64,000 bases of DNA from Microbacterium sp. LWO13-1.2 (GTDB taxonomy: Bacteria; Actinomycetota; Actinomycetes; Actinomycetales; Microbacteriaceae). The stretch covers positions 992,001 through 1,056,000 of the forward strand of contig NZ_CP151634.1 in the NCBI RefSeq assembly GCF_038397725.1. The letters are read 5' to 3'. The notes under the pieces are model-generated. The model saw only the letters and a list, made by a program, of their open reading frames with translations. It ran no database searches and was not told the DNA's origin. Positions within the stretch are counted from its first letter, which is position 1. Every line of letters begins with the position of its first letter. Position numbers and translations under genes: made by a program. This document shows, piece by piece, positions 25,324 through 33,733 of the stretch.

Positions 25324-27633
25324 TCAGGCGACGCCGCGGCGGCGGATCAGAATGAGTCCGCCGGCGGCCATCAGTGCGAGCGCGACACCCGCGACGCCCG
25401 CCCAGAGCCCCGCATCCGCTCCGGTCGTGGCAAGCCCACCGCCGTCAGAGTCTCCTGGCTGCGTCGGGTTACCGGGGGTGCCGGGGTTGCCGGGCTCCGC
25501 GGCCGCCTTCACAGTGAGAGTCACTTCGCTGCTGCGGTCGCCTTGCACGAGAGCGACCGGGTGGGCGCCCGGTGCAGCGTTCGCAACCCTCAGCGTGTAC
25601 GACACGTGGCCCGCCGCGTTCGCGGTGACGACGCCGACCTCTTGTCCGTCGAAGAACACGGACACATCCTGACCGGGCGTGAACCCGGTTCCGGTGAGCA
25701 GCACACCGGTCGTCGCGAGGGCGTCCGGCGCGATCGAGGACAGGCTCAGCACCAGCTGCGGGTCACCGGGGAGCGGGTCTTCGGTGACGGTCAGAACCGC
25801 CTCACCGAGGACGTCGCCGGGGGCAAACCCAGGGCCCTGCACGAGCCGCACGGTGTGCGCGCCCGGAACAGCGTCGGCGATCGTGAACGAGGCTGACCCC
25901 GTACCGGTGGCGGAGGCCGTGAACGCGGCCACCTCGACTCCGTCGAACAGCACGCGCACCGGAGCGTCCGCGGGGAGCCCTTCGGCCGTGACGTCGACAC
26001 CGTCGGTCTCGAGAGCACCGGTGGCGATCGTGGTCGGCGAGAGGGTCACCTCTGCCGGATCGACCGGGTCTGCGGTCACCACGACCGTGTCAGATGCCTC
26101 CCACTGTCCACTGCGCAGCAGCACCGTCGACGTTCCGACACCGACACCGTCGCGGGTGATCGTCGTTGCGACCGATCCGGCGGCGCTGCTCGTCGCCGTC
26201 GAGACGACGGTGCCGTCGAACAGCACCTCGATCTCGGCGTTCTCCGGGAACCCCGATCCCTCGACCTGCACACCGGTGTCAGCGAGCGCCGACTGCGTGA
26301 GCGTCTCGGGGAGCACGACCACCGTCGGGTCGTACACCATCGGGTCGGCGGTCACCTCGAACGAGCTGCTCGCGCTCCACTGACCACTGGTCAGGACGAC
26401 CGGATACTGCGCAACCGCGGCCCCCGCCTTCACGTACGTGTACGACACGTCGCCGGTACCGGAGGAGTCCACCGTCGCAACGGTCTCACCGGCAACCTGG
26501 ATCGAAACCGGCGCATTGGGCGGGAACTCGGCGCCGGAGATCTGCACGCCGCCCGCGGCCATCGCGGAAACCGTGAGCTTGTCCGGCGTGACCGCCGCCG
26601 TCGGGTCGTAGACGACCGGGTCCGCTTCGACGGTCAGCGTCGCGGATGCCGCCCACTGACCGTTCGTGAGCGTGACGCTGTGGGCCCCGACGGCCGCGCC
26701 GGCGTGAACCAGGGTGTAACTGAGCGATCCGTCGGTGCCGCTCGTCACGGTCGAGACGACCGATCCATCGAAGGCGATGTCGACGGGAACCGAGGCGGGG
26801 AATCCGGCGCCGGTGACGGTCACGCCCGCCCCGCCGAGCCGGGAGACCGTCGCGGTGGCAGGATCGACCGCCGCGGTGGGATTGTAGGTCGGGTCTTCGA
26901 TGATGGTCAGGGTCGTTTCGGCCGAGCGGATGCCGCTGACCAACCGCATCGAGTGATCGCCGACCGTCGCGTTCGGCCAGGAGAGGAGCACCTCGACGTC
27001 GCCCTCGGCGTCGGCGGTGCGCGCAGCGGCCTGCTGGCCGTCGATGACGAGGTTGACCGTGCTCCCTGGCGCGAAGCCCGCACCGGTGATGCGCACAGCG
27101 CCCGCAGGATCGGTGATCTGGGAGAGCGTCGCCGGGTTCGGCGACACCGAGATGGTCGGCGCTGCGGCATCGATCGCCGCTTCGTACGTGAACTGCTGGC
27201 CGCTGCAGAACAGGCCGGTACCGATCATGTCTGCCGCGTTCGAGCCCGCGCTCGTGACGGTGCCGTCCGCGTGGAAGACGCCGCCCAGCCAGTACTCCGC
27301 GCTGTAGTCCGCATCGATCTGGTACGTCCAGTTCGCCGAGAACGAGCCGTCAGCCGCGATGGCGGTGTCCGGAATCGCGTTGAAGGCGAGAGGGGTCTGG
27401 ATCGGAGGAACGCCGCACGCGATCCATGCGGTCGTGGCGACGTCGGTGACCATCCCGCCCTCGACGGTGATCGAGAAGTCGTAGCCGTGGCTGTTCTCAC
27501 CGACGTAGACGCCGTCCTCCGTAGCGGCGTGGGCGGGAGCCGCAATCGCGACGGCACTGAAACCGACGGCGAGGGCGACGCTGGTCAGCGCACCGAGAAG
27601 ACGGGAGGCGCGGGAGCGTGGATGCGATGTCAT
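25324..27633 (-). CDS. Large secreted surface protein with six Ig-like repeats and LAXTG sorting signal
   Basis: 769 aa. A signal peptide (about 1-37, ending PAHAA) is followed by a unique domain (about 38-145, with two Cys) and six repeats of about 90 residues. Each repeat begins PTxxVxPxxxTxS and contains a GAGFPxxxPVxIxFDG-like strand typical of IPT/Ig folds. The C-terminus has a Gly/Pro/Thr linker, LATTG (about 734-738), a membrane helix and an RRR tail. LAXTG is the class E sortase signal, so attachment by the sortase at 17.4 kb is likely. ATG at 27633 has CAGGAAC upstream. The function is probably adhesion or surface architecture, not proven. Confidence 0.85.
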   Translation of the reverse strand: MTSHPRSRASRLLGALTSVALAVGFSAVAIAAPAHAATEDGVYVGENSHGYDFSITVEGGMVTDVATTAWIACGVPPIQTPLAFNAIPDTAIAADGSFSANWTYQIDADYSAEYWLGGVFHADGTVTSAGSNAADMIGTGLFCSGQQFTYEAAIDAAAPTISVSPNPATLSQITDPAGAVRITGAGFAPGSTVNLVIDGQQAAARTADAEGDVEVLLSWPNATVGDHSMRLVSGIRSAETTLTIIEDPTYNPTAAVDPATATVSRLGGAGVTVTGAGFPASVPVDIAFDGSVVSTVTSGTDGSLSYTLVHAGAAVGAHSVTLTNGQWAASATLTVEADPVVYDPTAAVTPDKLTVSAMAAGGVQISGAEFPPNAPVSIQVAGETVATVDSSGTGDVSYTYVKAGAAVAQYPVVLTSGQWSASSSFEVTADPMVYDPTVVVLPETLTQSALADTGVQVEGSGFPENAEIEVLFDGTVVSTATSSAAGSVATTITRDGVGVGTSTVLLRSGQWEASDTVVVTADPVDPAEVTLSPTTIATGALETDGVDVTAEGLPADAPVRVLFDGVEVAAFTASATGTGSASFTIADAVPGAHTVRLVQGPGFAPGDVLGEAVLTVTEDPLPGDPQLVLSLSSIAPDALATTGVLLTGTGFTPGQDVSVFFDGQEVGVVTANAAGHVSYTLRVANAAPGAHPVALVQGDRSSEVTLTVKAAAEPGNPGTPGNPTQPGDSDGGGLATTGADAGLWAGVAGVALALMAAGGLILIRRRGVA

Positions 27634-27744
27634 CGAGCTGTTCCTGACGAGAAGGGGGGCGAACACAATCAGGCTCAGGCTATGAAGGCCTCGATGCGTG
27701 CCGCATCCGTAGAAATACGGGAGTTCTTCGAATGACTCGAAAAA

Positions 27745-27758
27745 CTGGTCCTGACCAG
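27745..27758. promoter_or_regulatory. Palindrome CTGGTC-CT-GACCAG in a divergent promoter region
   Basis: Six-base perfect arms in the 168-bp interval between the surface-protein gene and the LuxR-type regulator gene. It could be an operator for the regulator, but short GC-rich palindromes occur by chance. Confidence 0.35.
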
Positions 27759-27801
27759 CGTCATCCCGATATCCTTCATGTGTTCGAGAAGAGGGGGCCG
27801 C

Positions 27802-30309
27802 ATGTTCATCGGGCGTATGGCCGAACTCACCCGACTTCGCTCGCACCTCACCGACCCGGACGACAGCGCGCACCGCGTCGTGCTGCTGGAGGGTCCGATC
27901 GGGATCGGCAAGACAGCCGTGGTGAACGAGTTCCTGCGGTCCGGCCTCACCGAGCGCGTGCTCTTCAGCCGCCCGGCCGAACTCGCCACGAACATCCCTC
28001 TTGATGGCATCCGCTCGATCATCGAAGAGCTCCTCGATGAGGATCTCCCGGTCCTCCTGGCGGAGCAGCGACCGGCGCGCGTCCTTCTGCGCAGCATTCG
28101 CGAAGGCCTCGCCGCCGAACCGACCGTCATCGTGATCGACGACGCCCATTGGCTCGACGCGCCGGCGCGCGACATCATCGAGCGCCTCCTGTCGGAACCT
28201 TCGTCCACCCCCCTCTCCTTCCTCTTCGTCTTTCGCACCGGTGCAGCACCCGAGTCGCTGATCCGTGCGGCCATGCGTGGGGGATCGGCCGTGCACCGCA
28301 TCACACTCGGGCCGCTCGACGAAGCGGATTCGGCGACGCTGCTGGCGGCTCACGGCGCCCAGGGGAAGGGGTACATCGAGCTCGCCGCCGGAAACCCTCT
28401 CTTCCTCCGCCTGCTCGCGGAATCCGGCCGCGGTGACGACGCCGACGACGTCTCGCATCAGGAGATCGGTGACACGCTGCGCGGCGAACTCCTCACTCTG
28501 GACGAGGAGTCACGTCGTGTGATGCAGGCGCTGTCGCTCACGCCCGCCGTCGCACCGGAGACGCTCGGCGCCATCGCGGATCTGGGCGTCGGGGACATCG
28601 CCCAGGCGGCTGACCGCCTGGCGCAGCGCGGCCTGATCGAGGCCGAGAGCCTGCGGGTCGTGCATCCCTTCATCCGCTCAGCCGCCTACCGCAGCATGAC
28701 GCCCCAGGAACGGCGACTGGCCCATCGCACGGCGGCGCGCAGCGCGTCCAACGTCCTTCAGCAGGCATCGCACCTGCAGCATCTCGGCTCCCATCTCACC
28801 TCGGATGAGCTGGAGACCGTCCTCGAAGCGGCGGGGATCGTCTTGGCGACGTCGCCGCAGAGCTGCATCGCCATGCTTCACCGCAGTCGTCGCATTCCGC
28901 ACCGTGCGCGCGATCTGATGCTGGCCCGCGCCCTCCTCATCGACGGGCAGCCCGTCGAAGCCGAGTCATTGCTGCGCGAAGTGCATTCCACGAAGGAGTC
29001 GACCGGGGAGTCCTTCGCCCTGCTGATCCAGTCCCTCCGCATCCAGAGCCGCCCCGATGAGGCGGTCGAACTGGTGCGGGAGGCACGAGCGATGACACTC
29101 GATCCGGAGGTCGCCCTCGAACTCGTGACGCTCGAAGTGATGCACGACAGTGATTCCGAGGTGGCCTCACGCACCTGGCTGGAACAGAACGACGGCGACG
29201 TACCCGCTTACGCCGCCGCACTCGCCGGCCTGCGCGCCCTCGCGTCCCTCCGGGAAGGCGACCTTGCGCGCGCGAGGACCTCGTACCAGGTGGCGAAGGT
29301 CGGCTTCTCGGACCTGCCAGCATCCGAGATGCTGCTGGTGATCGATGTGACCACGGCGATGGGGTGGTGCGCGCACTTCCTCGCCGACTTCGCAGAGGGT
29401 GCCCGTTTTCTCGAGCGCGCGATCCGCCTGGCGGAGACGCACGGGCGCTTCCATGTGCTCCCTCACCTCTATCTGATTCTGGGCTTCATCTACATTCCCC
29501 TCGATCGATGCGAGGAGGCCGAGGAACTCATCGAGCTCGCGATCGACGCGGCAGAGAAGTACAACTGGCCGGATGCCGTTCCACTCGCCCTCACGGCATC
29601 GATCGTCGCAGCACCGGGCAGAGTCGGACCGGAGGAGATCGTCGCCCGATATCAACGTCTCGCCGCAGCAGGACTCCCGCAGGTCGGCTGGTGGCGCCGC
29701 ATCGTACGACTGATGCGGTCTCGGGCAGAGATTCTGCTCGGGATCCCGGTGGATGCCTCGGAGCTCGACGTCGCCGACGGGGACATCTTCGCCTCGCAGA
29801 AGCACATCGGTCTGGGAGAACTCGCGTTGAAGCGCGGGGATGCTGCCGCCGCTCTTCGTCATGCAGATGCGGCGATCGCGTGGGGTGTCGAGGCGGAGCA
29901 TCCGTCGCAGGCGGGCCACGGCACCCTGTTCCGTGCCCAGGTCCTGGTGACTCTTGACCGCGCCGAGGAGGCTCTGGGGGAAGCCCAGCGGGCCGCGGAA
30001 CTCTTCGACGAGGCCGGCGCTCTCCTCTATCGCCGCCTCGCGCGCGCGTGGCTGGCTCAGCTGTCCGATCGCATCGAGATGGCAGGCCTCCGTCTCGACC
30101 AGCTCACACCACGGGAGCGCGATGTCGCGGACCTGGTCGCGGACGGTCACAGCAATCGGGCGATCGCCGAACAGCTGCACCTGAGTCCCCGGACCGTGGA
30201 GAGCCATGTCGCCCGGATCCTGCAGAAGACAGGGCTGCGCTCGCGGGCCGGCCTTGCCCGGCACCTGGACGCCGGACGACAGACCGCCCCGCTCGAGCAG
30301 GCGCCCTGA
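27802..30309 (+). CDS. LuxR-family ATP-binding regulator (LAL type)
   Basis: 835 aa. The N-terminal AAA module has Walker A GPIGIGKTAVV (about 33-43) and Walker B TVIVIDDAHWLD (about 110). A long helical region of TPR-like character follows (about 400-760). The C-terminal LuxR-type HTH (about 770-825) reads LTPRERDVADLVADGHSNRAIAEQ and LHLSPRTVESHVARIL. LAL regulators respond to ligands through the helical region and activate nearby genes. ATG at 27802 follows GAGGGGGCCGC. It is divergent from the LATTG surface protein, its most obvious candidate target. Confidence 0.9.
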   Translation: MFIGRMAELTRLRSHLTDPDDSAHRVVLLEGPIGIGKTAVVNEFLRSGLTERVLFSRPAELATNIPLDGIRSIIEELLDEDLPVLLAEQRPARVLLRSIREGLAAEPTVIVIDDAHWLDAPARDIIERLLSEPSSTPLSFLFVFRTGAAPESLIRAAMRGGSAVHRITLGPLDEADSATLLAAHGAQGKGYIELAAGNPLFLRLLAESGRGDDADDVSHQEIGDTLRGELLTLDEESRRVMQALSLTPAVAPETLGAIADLGVGDIAQAADRLAQRGLIEAESLRVVHPFIRSAAYRSMTPQERRLAHRTAARSASNVLQQASHLQHLGSHLTSDELETVLEAAGIVLATSPQSCIAMLHRSRRIPHRARDLMLARALLIDGQPVEAESLLREVHSTKESTGESFALLIQSLRIQSRPDEAVELVREARAMTLDPEVALELVTLEVMHDSDSEVASRTWLEQNDGDVPAYAAALAGLRALASLREGDLARARTSYQVAKVGFSDLPASEMLLVIDVTTAMGWCAHFLADFAEGARFLERAIRLAETHGRFHVLPHLYLILGFIYIPLDRCEEAEELIELAIDAAEKYNWPDAVPLALTASIVAAPGRVGPEEIVARYQRLAAAGLPQVGWWRRIVRLMRSRAEILLGIPVDASELDVADGDIFASQKHIGLGELALKRGDAAAALRHADAAIAWGVEAEHPSQAGHGTLFRAQVLVTLDRAEEALGEAQRAAELFDEAGALLYRRLARAWLAQLSDRIEMAGLRLDQLTPRERDVADLVADGHSNRAIAEQLHLSPRTVESHVARILQKTGLRSRAGLARHLDAGRQTAPLEQAP

Positions 30310-30711
30310 TCAGCCGACGGCTGTGCCCTCCAGTTCCACCAGCTGACCGGGGATCGCCAGTCGACTGACCCCGAGCATCGTCGTGGTCGGTGCGATCTGT
30401 GCCGCTCCCAGCCGAGCGGCGAGGACGCCGTAGTGGGGGAACAGCAGGTCGACGTCGGTCGTGTACACGTTGAGGCGGATGAGGTTCGCCAGCGTCATGC
30501 CCGCGCCGTCGAGCACGGCTTCCAGGTTGTCGACGGCGAGGGCCAGCTGTGCAGCCATATCGCCGTCGTGCTGGGGAACGCCCTCCGCGCTCATCGCGGT
30601 CTGTCCCGAGATGTACAGGGTGCGGGTGTGCCCGGAGACGATCTCACCCTGGTTGAATCCCAGTCCCTGCGACCACGTCACCGGGTTGACTGCTGTTCGT
30701 TCGTTTGCCAC
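30310..30711 (-). CDS. RidA/YjgF/YER057c-family protein
   Basis: 133 aa, a standard RidA length. The motifs are TRTLYISGQTAMSAEGVPQHDGDMAAQLALAVDNLEAVLDGAGM and TTTMLGVSRLAIPGQLVELEGTAV. The Arg that binds 2-imino acids in true RidA deaminases (in IRxxL-EIE) is replaced by a Ser-Arg-Leu arrangement, so activity as an imine deaminase is uncertain. GTG at 30711 has GGAG five bases upstream. It converges with the LuxR-type gene (adjacent stops) and is divergent from a WYL regulator. Confidence 0.85.
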   Translation of the reverse strand: MANERTAVNPVTWSQGLGFNQGEIVSGHTRTLYISGQTAMSAEGVPQHDGDMAAQLALAVDNLEAVLDGAGMTLANLIRLNVYTTDVDLLFPHYGVLAARLGAAQIAPTTTMLGVSRLAIPGQLVELEGTAVG

Positions 30712-30797
30712 TTCAGCTCCATTCGATTCGTTGCGAGCGCAGATACCGGCCGGATGACGCTGTTCTGCCCTCTCCAACGAGCCTTTCAATGATTCAC

Positions 30798-30810
30798 GAC
30801 ACCCTGTGTC
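30798..30810. promoter_or_regulatory. Inverted repeat GACAC-CCT-GTGTC between ridA-like and WYL genes
   Basis: Five-base perfect arms with one further compatible pair when a mismatch is allowed. It lies 25 bp before the WYL regulator start and 87 bp from the divergent RidA-family start, so it could be that regulator's operator. This is inference from position and symmetry. Confidence 0.4.
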
Positions 30811-30834
30811 ATGTATTCGAAATAGAGTTCTCAC

Positions 30835-31809
30835 ATGCGCGCCGACCGCCTCGTCTCTTTGGTGCTGCTCCTGCGCCAACGCGGCCGGCTGTCCGCCACT
30901 GCGCTCGCACGCGAGCTTGAGGTGTCGACTCGCACCGTGCTGCGCGACATCGAAGCCCTCTCCGCCGCCGGCGTGCCGGTGTACGCGGAGCGCGGCCGGC
31001 ACGGCGGGTTCGAGCTTCTCCCGGGATTCCGCACCGAACTCACCGGACTGAACCACGACGAAGCGTTGGCTCTGCTCACCGCCGGATCAGGAAGGGGGGA
31101 GCAGGTCTTCGGCCTGGGATCGGCGCTCGCCTCGGCCATGCGCAAGGTCGTCGACGCCCTGCCCGACGCCCATCGCGCGGCAGCCGATAACGCCGCCCAG
31201 CGCATCCTCATCGAGCCTTCGACAGATCTGCTCGCCCGTCGCCAATCGAGCGAGGACATCTCCGCCACGGTCATGAGCGCGGTCCGTCGCGCCGTTCTCG
31301 CCGGACGCAAGCTGCGCATCCACTACTCGGCCGCGGATCGCGACGCGGTCTGGCGCACCGTCGACCCGATCGGTCTGGTCACCGTGCGCGACAAGGGCTA
31401 CCTCCTCGCCGCCGTCTCCGGGGCCGACCGCACCTATCGACTCTCGCGAATCCTCGAGGCAGAAGAACTCACCGAGACCGCCGACCGACCAGCGCAGGTC
31501 GATCTCGACCGGATCTGGCAGGAGCGCAGCATCCGATTCCGCACCGGCGGCGACCAGCTGATCGTACGCGCACGGGTGGAACCGTCACGGCGCGAGGAGC
31601 TCGTCGGCACCGCACTCGCGGTGCTCTCCGAATCGGCAGATCCTGCGGGAGGGCTGCTCCTCGAGGTGAGCTTCCAGGACCTCCGGCATGCCGAGTGGGC
31701 GTTCTGGCAGCTCAGTACGGATGCCGAGGTGCAGGCACCGAGCGCCGTGCGCACCGCTCTTCGCGACCGCGCGACTGCGCTCGCGACGCAGTACGACGAC
31801 GAGGAATGA
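30835..31809 (+). CDS. WYL-domain transcriptional regulator (YafY type)
   Basis: 324 aa. The N-terminal HTH_11 (about 1-60) reads MRADRLVSLVLLLRQRG and LSATALARELEVSTRTVLRDI. A WYL domain (about 145-215) contains LRIHYSAADRDAVWRTVDPIGLVTVRDKGYLLAAV, and a WCX C-terminal extension completes the protein. WYL domains bind nucleic acids or small ligands. ATG at 30835 lacks a strong ribosome site. It is divergent from the RidA-family gene and likely controls it. Confidence 0.9.
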   Translation: MRADRLVSLVLLLRQRGRLSATALARELEVSTRTVLRDIEALSAAGVPVYAERGRHGGFELLPGFRTELTGLNHDEALALLTAGSGRGEQVFGLGSALASAMRKVVDALPDAHRAAADNAAQRILIEPSTDLLARRQSSEDISATVMSAVRRAVLAGRKLRIHYSAADRDAVWRTVDPIGLVTVRDKGYLLAAVSGADRTYRLSRILEAEELTETADRPAQVDLDRIWQERSIRFRTGGDQLIVRARVEPSRREELVGTALAVLSESADPAGGLLLEVSFQDLRHAEWAFWQLSTDAEVQAPSAVRTALRDRATALATQYDDEE

Positions 31810-31816
31810 ACGAAGA

Positions 31817-31849
31817 AACCCCGGGTCTGCGTGACGCAGAACCGGGGTT
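31817..31849. terminator. Bidirectional terminator between WYL gene and tRNA-Ala
   Basis: A hairpin with arms AACCCCGGGTCTGCG and CGCAGAACCGGGGTT-type pairing around a TGA loop, one internal mismatch. It serves the rightward regulator and the leftward tRNA-Ala. Confidence 0.7.
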
Positions 31850-31855
31850 CGTATG

Positions 31856-31928
31856 TGGAGCCTAGGAGATTCGAACTCCTGACATCCTGCTTGCAAAGCA
31901 GGCGCTCTACCAACTGAGCTAAGGCCCC
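31856..31928 (-). tRNA. tRNA-Ala (anticodon TGC)
   Basis: 73 nt on the minus strand. Acceptor GGGGCCT pairs with AGGCTCC (one G-U), the D-arm is TAGCTCAGTTGGTAGAGC, the anticodon loop is TTTGCAA and the T-loop GTTCGAATC. The discriminator is A; CCA is not encoded. Confidence 0.96.
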
Positions 31929-31956
31929 GAAAGGGTGTTCAATTTGAGTTACAGAG

Positions 31957-32030
31957 TGGGGATACCAGGACTTGAACCTGGGACCTCTTCATTATCAGTG
32001 AAGCGCTCTAACCGCCTGAGCTATATCCCC
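31957..32030 (-). tRNA. tRNA-Ile (anticodon GAT)
   Basis: 74 nt on the minus strand, upstream of tRNA-Ala with a 28-nt spacer. Acceptor GGGGATA pairs with TATCCCC, the D-arm is TAGCTCAGGCGGTTAGAGC, the anticodon loop is CTGATAA and the T-loop GTTCAAGTC. The Ile-Ala pair is likely cotranscribed. Confidence 0.96.
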
Positions 32031-32083
32031 GTCAACCTCCAAGACTTTACCCGATTCTGACGGAGAATCCGAATCGAGCGGAA

Positions 32084-32116
32084 GGAGGGGCCGCGACTCG
32101 ATGCCGCGGCCCCTCC
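32084..32116 (-). terminator. Terminator after the DUF4097 gene
   Basis: A 12-bp GC-rich stem with arms GGAGGGGCCGCG (32084-32095) and CGCGGCCCCTCC (32105-32116). It is downstream of the leftward DUF4097/two-component operon; a T-run is weak. Confidence 0.65.
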
Positions 32117-32144
32117 GTCGTGTCCGTGCCTCGAACGCGACCGA

Positions 32145-33050
32145 TCAATCCTCGGGGCGCAGAGTCACGCTGCCTGCCGAGAGCGAGACGTCGATCGTGC
32201 GCCTCGAGCTCGACGATTCTTCGACTCTGCTATCCAGTGTTCCGGCGCTGACGTCCTGCACGATGTTGTAGTCGACGTTCGGGAGTGCCAGGTTCACCGA
32301 ACCCGCGCTCACGTCGATCGTCACGGTGTCCGGCGCTGTTCCGGTGAGTTCGACCATCAGGTCGCCGGCGGAGACGGCGAGGTCTGCTTCCGTCACTCCG
32401 TCCAGTTCGATGGAGGCACGACCCGCGCTCATATCGATGTCGAGCACATGGGCGCTGCCTTCGATGGAGAAGAATCCTGCCCCCACCTCGACGTCGAGAT
32501 CACCGAAATCACCCACGGCCTCGAGGCTCCCGGCGCTGAGAGTGAACTCGGCATCGAGCTTGGTCGTGCGCAGGTTCTCCGGAAGGGTCAGGACGACGGT
32601 CTCGGGTCCACTGAACCAGTTTCCGCCGAACCACCAGCTGAACCCCGTATCAGGGCTGCGTACGATCAGGTCGTCTTCGTTGCGCTCCATCGTCCAGTTG
32701 CCGCGTCCGCCGGTGACCGTCAGCTCCGCCTCTTCGACGTCGTCGAACTGCACCGTGACATCGCTCGCACTGGCGTCGAGATCGATGCCTTCGATGCCAT
32801 CGACGTCGAGACTCTGCTCGGAGTCGGTGCGCGAGAGGTCGCTCGCTGCGGCGAAGGCGGCCGAGCCCCCGGTTCCGAGGAGGGCGACACCGCCGATCAC
32901 GGCGGTCACGATCACGATCGCTCTGGCCCCGGAGGCCCGGCGCACGTCCTGCCCGCCATCTGCCGCCGATCCGGTGGTCGCACTGGCATCCGCCGACGGA
33001 GGAGTCAGGGGAGTGGTTCCGGTCTGCAGGTTCCGATCTTCGGTACTCAT
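32145..33050 (-). CDS. DUF4097-type membrane-anchored beta-helix protein
   Basis: 301 aa. A cytoplasmic Thr/Ser-rich N-terminus (about 1-40) is followed by one membrane helix (about 43-68, ARAIVIVTAVIGGVALLGTGG) and an extracellular domain with recurrent strands such as LDIDMSAGRASIELDGV, ADLAVSAGDLMVEL and IDVSAGSVNLALPN, the pattern of DUF4097 adhesin-like beta-helices. It overlaps the response-regulator gene by four nucleotides, so it is the last gene of a three-gene unit and a plausible sensor accessory or output of that system. Confidence 0.85.
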   Translation of the reverse strand: MSTEDRNLQTGTTPLTPPSADASATTGSAADGGQDVRRASGARAIVIVTAVIGGVALLGTGGSAAFAAASDLSRTDSEQSLDVDGIEGIDLDASASDVTVQFDDVEEAELTVTGGRGNWTMERNEDDLIVRSPDTGFSWWFGGNWFSGPETVVLTLPENLRTTKLDAEFTLSAGSLEAVGDFGDLDVEVGAGFFSIEGSAHVLDIDMSAGRASIELDGVTEADLAVSAGDLMVELTGTAPDTVTIDVSAGSVNLALPNVDYNIVQDVSAGTLDSRVEESSSSRRTIDVSLSAGSVTLRPED

Positions 33051-33733
33051 CGTGCCGCTCCTGTCTGGGTGGTCGGGGGGTTGGCCCCGCCGTGATTCTC
33101 AATGTGTGCAAGGGCAGCGAGTACGCGTCGGTTTCCCGACTCGGGCTCGAGGCCCAACTTCTGGAAGATGGCCGTGATGTGCTTCTCCACGCTCGCCTCG
33201 GAGAGGAAGAGCAGACCGGCGATCGACTGATTCGACTTGCCTTCGGCGATCAGCGCGAGCACCGTGCGCTCACGCTCGGTGAGCCGCAGCATCCGGTCAT
33301 CCCGGTTTCGCCGTGTCAGCAGCTGAGCGACGACCTCGGGATCGAGGACGGTGGCACCGTCCGAGATCCGTTCGACCGAAGCCAGGAACTCCGAGACGTC
33401 GGCGACCCGGTCTTTGAGGAGGTACCCGAGCGGGCCTCCCTGAGCGGCGATCAGATCACTGGCGTAGCGCTCCTCGACGTACTGCGAGAGGACGAGCAGG
33501 GGGAGCGACGGATGCGTCGACCTCAGGCCGAGTGCGGCCCTGATGCCTTCATCGGTGAACGTCGGAGGGAGGCGCACATCGAGGATGCAGAGCTCCGGGT
33601 CGGTCTCGGCCACGCTCTCGGTGAGAGCAGTCGTGTCGGGAAGCGCGGCGACCACGGTGTGACCGGCGTCTTCCAGAAGTCGTACGAGGCCCTCGCGCAG
33701 CAGGACCGAATCCTCACAGATCAGGATGCGCAT
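33047..33733 (-). CDS. NarL/FixJ-type response regulator
   Basis: 228 aa. The receiver domain (about 1-120) has the acidic pair in LICEDSVLLREG, the phospho-acceptor Asp in LCILDVRLPPTFTDEG (about residue 52) and the Lys in GYLLKDRV. The LuxR HTH (about 145-205) reads RLTERERTVLALIAEGKSNQSIAGLLFLSEASVEKHITAIF. It overlaps the histidine kinase gene by 13 nt. Its partner kinase and the DUF4097 protein form a signalling module that probably monitors the envelope. Confidence 0.93.
   Translation of the reverse strand: MRILICEDSVLLREGLVRLLEDAGHTVVAALPDTTALTESVAETDPELCILDVRLPPTFTDEGIRAALGLRSTHPSLPLLVLSQYVEERYASDLIAAQGGPLGYLLKDRVADVSEFLASVERISDGATVLDPEVVAQLLTRRNRDDRMLRLTERERTVLALIAEGKSNQSIAGLLFLSEASVEKHITAIFQKLGLEPESGNRRVLAALAHIENHGGANPPTTQTGAAR

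Noticed and set aside
27634..28458. 275-codon upstream extension of the LAXTG surface protein
   Set aside because: It runs antisense through the LuxR-type regulator gene; the signal peptide begins at 27633 with a ribosome site.
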